Shown here: piece by piece, positions 55,769-64,000 of the stretch | Layout of the letters: every line of letters begins with the position of its first letter | Numbering within the stretch: the stretch's first letter is position 1 | Source: Kwoniella dejecticola CBS 10117 | Lineage: Eukaryota > Basidiomycota > Tremellomycetes > Tremellales > Cryptococcaceae | NCBI RefSeq assembly: GCF_000512565.2 | Contig: NC_089308.1 | Location: 1,689,001 to 1,753,000 of the forward strand | Direction: 5' to 3' | Length of the DNA stretch: 64,000 bases | The notes under the pieces: generated by a model | What the model was told of the DNA's origin: nothing | Databases searched by the model: none | What the model saw: only the letters and a program-made list of their open reading frames with translations | Made by a program: the position numbers and the translations under genes

Positions 55769-58022
55769 ATGCCTATCCCGAGACCTCAGAGTGTCAACGC
55801 TTTACGCACCGTCGTAGAGCTACCCACCCTAATATTCGAAAAAAATGTGGATATTCCCCTGAAGGACGGCGAAGGGGTGTGTAGAGCAAATGTATACAAA
55901 CCGAAGGCGGAAGGGAGGTACCCCGTTTTGATGACCTGTGAGTCATGCTGTCCGCGCATCTTGAAGACGTGTAATTGACGCTTCGGAACGATTCTAGATG
56001 GTCCATATGGAAAGGACGTCCCATATGCCAAATACTATGGACCGTCATTCGACGAAGTACCAAAGGAGCATCAGTCGGAGAATTCTGCTTGGGAGGTACC
56101 AAGCCCAGAATATTGGACTGCGCAAGGCTATGTCGTGGTACGAGTGGACGAAAGAGGAATTGGTAGCAGTTACGGTTTCCTTGACACCATGTCCGACCAA
56201 ACGTCAAGCGATTTTGCCGAGGTCATTGAATGGGCGGCAGAACAGCAATGGTCCAGCGGGAAAATCGGACTGTTGGGAATATCGTAAGTATTAACGGATC
56301 AAAGATTGCTAAAAGAGCAATGCTGATATCTGAGTTCGGGACAAAGATACTATGGAGGTAGTCAATGGAGAGTAGCCGCGCGTCGGCCCAAAGGCTTGGC
56401 CTGTATAATCCCATGGGAGGGTGAGCGATCGATGCCCTCTAAGGCTGTCTATTGAAGCCGCTGACATCATGTCAGGAATGACCGACTACTACCGAGACCG
56501 GGTCAGACACGGGGGCATATACTCTAGCAGGTTTGTGGACTTCTGGTGGAACAACCAGGTCAGAGTCATGCAATACGGCATGGAGAAGCGGTCTTCTCGG
56601 CGATTCGGTCAGTACTTGCTATCCTGGCAAGAGATGACCTATAGCTGACTTTCGCTGTGACAGGTCCATGGACAGGTCCTCCAGTTGGCGAGTGCTCTGC
56701 CGGACTGAATTCTTTGTACCGCTGACAGTGACCGCAGGCCCCGACTGTCTTGAAGGTACCTTGACCGAGGAAGAGCTAGTGGCCAACAGACGTGACCAGA
56801 CCGAAGACAATCGCAACCACCGATATCTCGATGAGCCCTATCACCACTCACGAGTCTACAACCTGTCTGATATCGATGTTCCAGTCTTAAGCGTTGCCAA
56901 TCTCGGCGGGATACTCTTGCATCTACGAGGCAATGTCATAGGTTACATGGAGGCAGGAAGCAAGAACAAATGGCTTCATTTTATCTCAGGTAGACACGAT
57001 TTACCGTTCTATCTGCCGCATTATGTCAAGCTACAAAAGTCCTGTGAGTAGAGAGATTATACCCTCACGGTGCCTGTCGCTCATAGTAGCAATAGTCCTT
57101 GATTGCTGGCTCAAAGGAGAAGATTCGGAAGGTTGGTCAGAAGGACCAAATGTCAAAGTCCCAGCGGTCAGCCTTCTGGTCCGCAAAGGTGATCCCGGAT
57201 ACAACAGCAACGAGGCCGAAGCGACCTTCAAGTCTCGCTACGAGTCCACGTGGCCATTGGAGCGTACGGACTATCGACAATACTTCTTGACCCACCAGGC
57301 GAAGCTGTCGAAGGATGCGGACGACGTAGAAGGAACTTTCGAGCTGCAAGGACTCGGTAGATCAGACCCCGTGCATTTCGAATGCGTCTTTGATGAGGAA
57401 ACGGAAATCGCCGGACATCCGACAGCCAACCTAGTCTTCAGCGTGCAAGAAAGACCCGATGGTACTGCTCCTACTGATCTCGACTTGTTTGTTACGCTTC
57501 GACATATCGGTGCGAACGGCAAGGAGATATTCTACACAGGTAAGCCGTCCACTGCGCCCTTCGGAAATGAAGGCTGAAGCATTCATTCTGTACGCAGGAA
57601 CTGCGGGAGATCCTGTCCCTCTGGCCAAAGGTTGGCTGAGAGCATCCATGCGAGCCGTCAACGAATCGTCACCCAAACATAGGGAGTGGTTGCCATACAG
57701 GGAATACCGATCGGTAGATGTTCAGTCCGTGGAGCCCAATACCAGATACGACCTCCTTGTGGAGATATGGCCTACAGCTTGCGTGATTGAAGCTGGGGGA
57801 AAGATTGTGCTGGAAGTGCATACGGGAGACACCCAAGGCTCAGGGCTCTTCTTGCATAATGACCCCGTCGACCGGTATGTCCAAATCTATACAAAAGCAA
57901 GCCTTGTTTGTTGGACTTTAGCTGAATGCTTGGCACGCAGTGACGAGAAAACGTTTGTCGGGACCAACCTCTTACATGTTGGAGGCAATAATGCGAGTTG
58001 GCTCAAATTGCCTGTGGTCTGA
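55769..58022 (+). CDS. CocE/NonD-family serine hydrolase (X-Pro dipeptidyl-peptidase fold)
   Basis: This alpha/beta hydrolase with a C-terminal jelly-roll hydrolyses esters or amides. From ATG 55769 it shows NVDIPLKDGEGVCRANVYKP, GPYGKDVPYAKYYGPSFDEV, EYWTAQGYVVVRVDERGIGS and the nucleophile elbow GLLGISYYGGSQWRVAARRP with GxSxxG. GMTDYYRDRVRHGGIYSSRF follows, then the His region FISGRHDLPFYLPHYVKLQK and FLDCWLKGEDSEGWSEGPNV. The C-terminal half (VHFECVFDEETEIAGHPTAN, LVFSVQERPDG...DLDLFVTLRHI) is the X-Pro-type C-terminal domain that clasps the substrate. It ends LKLPVV at 58022 after about eight exons, about 580 residues. It may release the aromatic unit from an ester or amide for the neighbouring monooxygenase; this is inference from position. 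Confidence 0.9.
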
Positions 58023-58607
58023 AATTCAGTGGAACATACTATGTAGAAGACAATGCTAGAGCTGAGTCCGCAAAGGCAGAGAAGTTGCGGCAGAGATGCC
58101 GCGTCATGTGGAAATCTTCGCATACTCCATTTTGTCAGGCTACCAGAACGTCCATAGACTGCTCGCACTTCTTGACTGACAAAAAGGATTGGATCCGAAG
58201 TGCATGTGCTCAAGTACTGGCTGCCAGCATGACATGACATGTATATGCCATCACGCTGGACTCAGGTCAGGATATGTGAATACCACCCAAGGAGACGCTG
58301 GCATAGAGCTCTCAATCACCGCTTTGAAGACTAGTGCGATTGAGGTATACCCGAGGGGATCGTTGTCGCTCTCAAACAGTCTACGCCACACAATTATAAA
58401 TCCTCCCTTCATTGAGGGATACTTTCCGATAACCCTCGAGAAATGTATATCTCGTTAATCTGAGTACAGCATACCTAGAACGAATCTACCGAACGATCTT
58501 ATATATAGGAGCAAGACTCCAATCACAGATACATGCTCTGATCAATACTCAGGCTGTAAGCGGTGTTCGTGTTTTGTCTCTGAATGAGGTGGAGAAGATC
58601 GGGCAGA
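58023..58607. other. Intergenic after the hydrolase
   Basis: No gene supported. The right half may contain the decayed 3' end of the next minus-strand remnant. Frames at 58189-58458 look random. Confidence 0.45.
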
Positions 58608-59241
58608 TCAGGCGAATTGGACTTCGGTGGCATTCAGTGAATCTAATAAACGACGATAACGGACCATTTGATTCACTAATTCCCAAGTGAAATGAGCGTT
58701 GGTCAGTGCTTGACCGTCACGGGATCCCGAAACCACTCTTTCGCACCCTCTTACAAGGCTTCCATCCAGCAGTCTCCGGACAATCTAGTGCTCAGGCATC
58801 TGAGAGCGACGACTGACTTCCTGTACCGATCTACCCTCACGAACATGTGTACAAGCCCGTTTCTGTCAAGCTGTACCTGTATCATCGACGACTGAATTCA
58901 GCATGCGTTTTAGAGTAGGTGATCCACATATGTAGTTCCATACATGCTCTGACCTTCTCGTCGGTGGTGTACGCTGCAGGAACGGAGACGTAGTCTCACG
59001 ACGGGACCGTTCATCCTGATCTCGTGACGGAGAGTAGAGCGACATTGCTTCCCACACCCTCGTGCTTGTACGCGGTCGAGAAGACGAACATCTACGATAC
59101 TCCAAGATCTCGCACTATTGGGACAGTTCTCTGCCAGACGTCAGAGAGGCACATTGGATCGAGAAAATCAGAGTCAGCAGCTTGAGCTGAGCTGTAGGTT
59201 TCGTTGCCTTCACTGATCATGCTGAGATCGATCTGCGCCAT
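58608..59241 (-). pseudogene. Decayed protein-coding gene, family unknown
   Basis: Read on the minus strand, several segments look like protein: from ATG 59241, AQIDLSMISEGNETYSSAQA, then DPMCLSDVWQRTVPIVRDLG, a TAG stop at about 59093, and in the same frame MFVFSTAYKHEGVGSNVALL. Two more stops follow, then VPAAYTTDEKVRACMELHMW and ITYSKTHAEFS, then in another frame MIQVQLDRNGLVHMF, and KEWFRDPVTVK and, after a one-base shift, LTNAHFTWELVNQMVRYRRL ending near 58608. No splice arrangement I tried removes the stops. I take this as a gene broken by nonsense and frameshift changes, although assembly errors could mimic part of it. I do not recognise the family. Confidence 0.5.
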
Positions 59242-60587
59242 GTCTTCGAGCTATTGAAGGCCCCTCCAACGTCCGCGCTGACCCGCATTACCGTCCGGGC
59301 GTGAGGAAGAGAAGATAAAAGGGTAGCCCCATAACCTATTCCGCTGGTAGATAATTCGTTTACCGCAAGCGGCGAAGACGTGAATCATCAGCACTGAGTC
59401 GATCATGTATCGGCTTATTGACTTGTGAAGCAACTTTGATGAACATACATACCTACGTGAAGCCCGATTGTACACACTGAACGGAACCGTTCGTCTGGGA
59501 GTCGGATTTGACAGAGCTCCGCTACGCATCGAACGATCAAGTGTCACACTACGCAGTAAGGCATGCTGGTACAATGCGAAGATCCACGTATAGTCGATCC
59601 CGGCGCACGTGAATTATATGCCTGGACTACAGTTTTTTTCTGCAGGATTAGATTGTCCACGGCTGTACAGGGCGGTCCAGACGCTGCTGTGAATTTTCAT
59701 CAGGATTATTCATTTGGACATCCTCGAGATGATCTCGAAATGATTCCACGTCTCCAGTGTTGCTGGGTTGTGCATAAGCCTCCTCAAGCCGATGTCACGG
59801 TAATTTGGAACCTCTGGTATGTACCACGGATCATAAGACGGGATCAAGATCGCTCTACTTTGCTCCACTTTCTGTATGGTGAGGTGAGGCAAACGAACGT
59901 CGAGCAGATCCGTATTTTTGACAAAAATCGAGGTCGGAGGGCCTGATCTGTTGGTGTGCATCATCTACACTCTTTTCACGTTCTTACGAAGGTACACGCT
60001 TTGAACATTGAGATCGTTCCAATGGATACCCCTATAGGAGGGCGCTTGCTGTCTCCATCCGCCCAGCCTGTTGGCCTTGACATGAGAACAGTTGCGTTGT
60101 CCCAAAAGTCGTTCGCTGAGGGTATCGAGATTCACAGCCAAGTGACACACACGTATCGAATCTTGTGCTTAGCAACTTATCGCTCGAGCTCTTCATCTTC
60201 GCCTGCTATACTTTACTGATAGCAACCCTGCCGCAGGTATTTCGCAGGAAGGTCGCTTGGCAGATGATCAAGTGTCTCCCGCGATCAGAACTTAGACTGG
60301 CACGCCATCGGCGCATCAACAGGGCAAAACCGCCAATGAGCAAGTGAGTTATATAGTGATCTTGCGTAGCATACTTGTTGCTGGGAACCCCAGCTGATGG
60401 GCATTGTCAGTCATGAATGCAGTCGGTCGCGAAGAGGGACGCACAACACTGATTCGGGAATGCGTCGGCAATTACAATAGTACATCCGATATTCCGTGTG
60501 ATACATGCGTCCTATGCATCACAGACCAATGCGCCCACCCGTACATAGTTGTTATCCTATGATGGATTCTATGTACCACTCGGTGCA
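59242..60587. other. Long gap with a possible second gene remnant
   Basis: About 1.3 kb without an intact gene. On the plus strand 59563-59946 contains AAVNFHQDYSFGHPRDDLEM and VVHKPPQADVTVIWNLWYVP, and 60020-60150 contains MDTPIGGRLLSPSAQPVGLD and KSFAEGIEIHSQV. These look weakly protein-like (an HxD pattern resembling 2-oxoglutarate oxygenases), but stops separate them and I cannot join them. The minus-strand frames of the same stretch look no better. An off-spacing CGG-N13-CCG lies at 59503-59521. Confidence 0.25.
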
Positions 60588-62394
60588 TTACAAATCGAAG
60601 ATATGTAGAGGAAGCGCGTGCGGATCGCCGATGCCCACCTCTATGCTGCGAGTCTGCACAAATCAGCTCGGAGCACATCGTCAATTTGCTTACCTGTGTG
60701 AATGACCGAATTCCTTCGACACCATTGAACCTACCCCATCCTGATGCCTTCCAGCCCCCGTGAGGCACTTTGGGCACATCGGCTGCTGTCTGTAACAAAG
60801 TCAGTCAGCGATCATTGTCGCCGCAAAAGGCAAAAGCCTTACTGGAGCGTTAATATGGACGGCTCCGCATTCTAGCTGCCGAGCCACACCAAGAGCTCTA
60901 ACAGGATTACGTGACCAGACCGAGGCTGTCAACCCAAAGTCGGTATCGTTGGCAAGCTCGATCATCTCGTCTATGACCTCATCGTTGCTTTTGCTCTCGT
61001 CATCGATTGTGACAATGATAGATACCGGTCCGAAAGTCTCCTCCCGATAGATTTCCATATCATTTTGTGCTGGTCCGAGGATGGTGCGGCTCACATAACT
61101 TCCTGAGAGACTCTCCATATCATTGCCGATCACAGAAGATGCCCCCTTCTGCCTCGCATCTCGGATGAGGCTCTTTACACGTTCTGCAGAAGAAGAACTG
61201 AATAATGCTGGTGTTTCACTGACACTGGTGTTTGTCCAGGTTTCTTGTATGGCAGCTACAAGTTCTCGGTATCGCGATTTGGCTACCAAGACTCGTTCGG
61301 TGCTCATACAGATTTGACCGGCGTTCAAGAATGACCCTAGTATAACTGGCAATGGGGTCAACAGAAGTACTGTAGCGAGCCTTATTCCATTGATAATCTC
61401 ACTATGACTCGATGCAGTAACCAGATCCGCATCAGGCAGAAGAAGTACTGGAGCTTTTCCTCCCAGCTCCATCAGGGTCGGTTTCAGGTGTTTCCCAGCC
61501 AAACTGGCCAGGATCGATCCGACTGCTGTGGAACCGGTGAAATTAAGATGTCTTGGTGGGTGATTAGCTTCAACCGCGACTCTTTCGTTGACTGAAGATA
61601 ACCCACCGAATCCGCTTGTCCGCGAGAAGCTGCGAGACTAGGTCGGATGCATCCTCTTTTGCGACATGAACTACAGATAAGCATCCTGGAGGTAACCCCG
61701 CAGCATAAAGCAATTCTCCCCAAAGACGTTGAGTGTAAGGCGTATGTTCAGAACTTTTCAATACCACAGTGTTTCCCGCCAGTAATGGCGTGATGATGGC
61801 ACGAGCGGTCAACAAATGGACCTGATCTGGAATCAGTGTTCTTCTTTGCCTTGATACATTGGCACTCACTTACCGCATTCCATGCTGCAATCGCTAAACA
61901 GACGCCGAAGGGCTCGCGATCGACGATGATCTCAGCTACAGTGTGACCGATTTGAGCCAAGAATTCATCCAGATCAGTGAAGTGCATCACTCACCGTTGT
62001 GCCCAGCGATAGTCTGAGACTGTATGACTTCCTTACAGGCCTGAATAAGCTCTCTCATGAAGCCCGTTACGTCTTTCAATTGGAACTCGGTCCACCACTT
62101 TGTCGAGGATGTCTCTTGTATGTTTGCAGCAGCCAAACGAGCTGCCCACCCGGATGACTCATCTTCTATCAGGCGGGCAGCCTCTTCGACTATGGCGCAT
62201 CTGTGGTCAAGAGGGCTGACCTTCCAAGACGTAAATGCTCTTTGACAGTTTTCGACTGCCTTGGCGCAGCTCTCTGTGGAAGATCGCTCGACCTGAAAAA
62301 CGACTTTTTGATTCGCTGGGTGGACTACGTCGAATGTAAGCGGAACTGAAGCTTCTTCTTGTGGTTCACAGGATATCAGGTTCTTTACAATCAT
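60588..62394 (-). CDS. Aldehyde dehydrogenase, vanillin/salicylaldehyde type
   Basis: This NAD(P)-dependent enzyme oxidises an aldehyde to the acid. ATG 62394 gives MIVKNLISCEPQEEASVPLT, then DVVHPANQKVVFQVERSSTE and SCAKAVENCQRAFTSWK. Core motifs are REPFGVCLAIAAWNAV, AGNTVVLKSSEHTPYTQRLW, MELGGKAPVLLLPDADL with the general base Glu, FLNAGQICMSTERVLVAKSR with the catalytic Cys, and EETFGPVSIIV. An intron with a GTGAGA donor (about 61368-61408) restores the usual spacing between the Glu and Cys motifs. The last exons give VPKVPHGGWKASGWGRFNG and TRSIEVGIGDPHALPLHIFD, L, stop at 60588, the tail of aromatic aldehyde dehydrogenases. Motif E is 118 bp upstream. An ATG further upstream (in frame near 62450) would only lengthen the polar N-terminus. 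Confidence 0.92.
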
Positions 62395-62511
62395 GGTGTA
62401 CGTCTGAGAACTTTGTGATGGTGAGAAGCGGAGCATCGTTTCTGCACAAAGCACGCGCTCTATATGTAGCTGGACCATGTGAGGTCCGCTCACACCCTCG
62501 AGATCGGGTCA

Positions 62512-62528
62512 CGGAGGTTAGTTTTCCG
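62512..62528. promoter_or_regulatory. Cluster motif site E (CGG-N11-CCG)
   Basis: The bases CGGAGGTTAGTTTTCCG lie 118 bp upstream of the aldehyde dehydrogenase start, in the 253-base gap after the thiolase stop. Spacing is exact; the inner half agrees with the consensus at A1, T4, A6 and G7. Confidence 0.6.
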
Positions 62529-62647
62529 CGACACACCCGGAGTAATCGAGCTAACGTCATTCGGGCTTCTACCCTACCGAAACGTAAGCCAGCCTGAGAT
62601 CTGCAGTCAAACCGTTGGGAAGTAATATTCAATGATGCATTATATTA

Positions 62648-64000
62648 TCAGACTCCAGTGACAAACACAGCAGCGGCCCCCATTCTGCGAGCATTGATGA
62701 TCAGCCGAGTTTTCATCCGCGAAGCACTCACCCAGATCCAATGCACATGCTCGTACATAATATCTGTCTTTCCCCCTTTTCCCGTCTTCGGAGTTCTTTG
62801 ATACCGGTAACAAGCTGCCGCACCCCAGTCGCACCGAGTGGATGCCCTAGTGCACTTTCAAGAAGCTTTCAGCGACGGAATGATATCTTCGGACTCACAT
62901 GGCTCCTCCATTGACATTGACCTTGTCCAAGGGCAAACCCAAAGCTTCTATGCAGTACGCGTATCTGAGCCAAATCATCAGAGGGTCTCAAGCATCTTCC
63001 GCGGTTATACTGACATGGATCCAAATGCTTCATTGACCTGCGAGGGCTGTGAGCGGAAGAAAGTGACAGTGTAACCAGCTCACCTCGAAAAGGTCTACGT
63101 CTTCAATACGCAGACCAACTCGGGACAGAACCGCACTGGATATCGTTGCTTAGCCAGGCCTTTGGCAGTGCATTCTCTTCACATACCGTATTGCTGGGAC
63201 AGGTCCCATGCCCATGACCTTTGGTTCTACTCCCACTACACTTGTCCCGAGGTGAGTTGCAATCGCCTCGAAGCCCAGTTCTTCCGCTCTACTTCTCCTC
63301 ATCAGTAAAGCCACTGCTGCGCCGTCCGTGACTTGGCTGGAATTCGGTCCGGTCGACCTTTCATCGCCTACGCCTCTGAATGCTGCACGAGCTTCTGCCA
63401 TCTTACCGCTGGTCAGGTCGTGTCTGATCCCATCATCTTGGTCCACTATGATTTGGAGCTGCTGTCCACCATCGTCCAACACAGTGGTAGTGATTGGCAT
63501 GATCTCATCCTTGAATCGACCTTCTAACTGCGCTGCGGAAGCTCTTCTATGAGATAAAAGCCCGTATTCGTCTTGTTTACTTCGAGAGATGTCAAATTCT
63601 AAGGCGAGCATCTCAGATGTCCAACCCATAGGCTGACCAAAACGGTGTCAATTCTGACAAGACACGTGAGGACCCACACTCACTTTGGCGCAATCGACGG
63701 CGGCTGGCGTCGCCGTAATTTTGTCGTCCATGAAGTGCGGCGTTGGTCTAGCGCTTATCGTCCCGTCAGCGGATAGAACGAGATCCTTGTCTGATCGGCT
63801 TAGACACTTACTGAGCGGACATGCTCTCATACCCTGCTGCCAGCCCAATACTTATGTCTCCTGCTCGAATGCTATCACTGATATGACGTATCGCCATAAG
63901 ACCAGAACCACATAGGCGGTTGACAGTCTGCACCGGAGTCGTCACTGGAAGACCAGCTGCCAAGGCGGCCGCACGGGCTTCGTAACAGGGGGATGGTGGG
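62648..64000 (-). CDS. Acetyl-CoA acyltransferase (3-ketoacyl-CoA thiolase), cut by right edge
   Basis: This is the central and C-terminal part of a thiolase, which cleaves 3-ketoacyl-CoA with CoA to acetyl-CoA and a shortened acyl-CoA. At the right edge the frame reads AAALAAGLPVTTPVQTVNRL, CGSGLMAIRHI, where the Cys of NRLCGSG is the nucleophile. Then come AAGYESMS, MGWTSEMLALEFDISRSKQD and QVTDGAAVALLMRRSRAEEL. Later exons give the KVNVNGGAIALGHPLGATGV motif with the catalytic His, and after a last intron CTSMCIGSGMGAAAVFVTGV and TGA at 62648, with the second active Cys in MCIGSG. The first 80 or so residues lie outside, so a peroxisomal or mitochondrial signal cannot be judged. It ends 254 bases from the ALDH start on the same strand. 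Confidence 0.92.

Noticed and set aside
59503..59521. CGG-N13-CCG near the decayed gene
   Set aside because: Spacing differs from the N11 of the other sites, and Zn2Cys6 dimers are strict about spacing.
1..64000. tRNA, rRNA, CRISPR or transposon
   Set aside because: I saw no cloverleaf, rRNA segment, regular direct-repeat array, reverse transcriptase or transposase in any frame. A tool-based search could still find a single tRNA.

Overview
The window is fungal nuclear DNA, most likely from a tremellomycete basidiomycete (Cryptococcus/Kwoniella-like). Nearly every gene is broken by short introns (mostly about 45-150 bases, usually GTGAGT or GTAAGT donors), genes lie densely on both strands, and the set (phosphoketolase, DUR3-type symporter, PTR2 transporter, several Zn2Cys6 regulators, GT49 glycosyltransferase) suits such a fungus. 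No rRNA, tRNA, transposon or CRISPR was recognised. Gene models were built by hand from reading frames, splice sites and family knowledge. Where exon lengths were summed they closed in frame.

Left part (1-39 kb): nutrient uptake and housekeeping genes without one theme. In order: a sugar-type MFS transporter (cut by the left edge), a PTR2 peptide transporter with a 4-base first exon, an uncharacterised conserved-looking protein, an SDR, a SPATA20/YyaL-like protein, phosphoketolase, an AhpD-like mitochondrial protein, a DUR3-like symporter divergent from a Zn2Cys6 regulator, a flavin monooxygenase divergent from a two-domain sulfurtransferase, an NTF2-like protein, a second Zn2Cys6 regulator, a GT49 glycosyltransferase, an MFSD1-like transporter, a beta-lactamase-fold hydrolase and a Dal5-family transporter.

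Right part (about 39.6-64 kb, running off the right edge): what appears to be an undescribed catabolic gene cluster. It holds a class III extradiol dioxygenase, a stand-alone histidinol-dehydrogenase-like enzyme, an acetoacetate-decarboxylase-like protein, a cupin, a Zn2Cys6 regulator, an SDR, a membrane-anchored aldehyde-dehydrogenase-like protein lacking the catalytic cysteine, a small Npl4-ubiquitin-like protein, a salicylate-hydroxylase-like FAD monooxygenase, a CocE/NonD hydrolase, an aldehyde dehydrogenase and a thiolase. A decayed gene sits among them.

The strongest result is regulatory. Five intergenic regions of this right part each hold an exact CGG-N11-CCG inverted repeat with a shared inner sequence close to CGGAAATCAGGAANCCG, and a sixth holds a one-mismatch copy. 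All six lie 98-147 bp upstream of a minus-strand start codon. This is the signature of one dimeric Zn2Cys6 regulator, plausibly the one encoded at 46173-49803. A working reading is that the hydrolase releases an aromatic unit, the aldehyde dehydrogenase and FAD monooxygenase prepare it for ring cleavage by the dioxygenase, and the dehydrogenase, decarboxylase, cupin, SDR and thiolase process the products. The substrate is not known.
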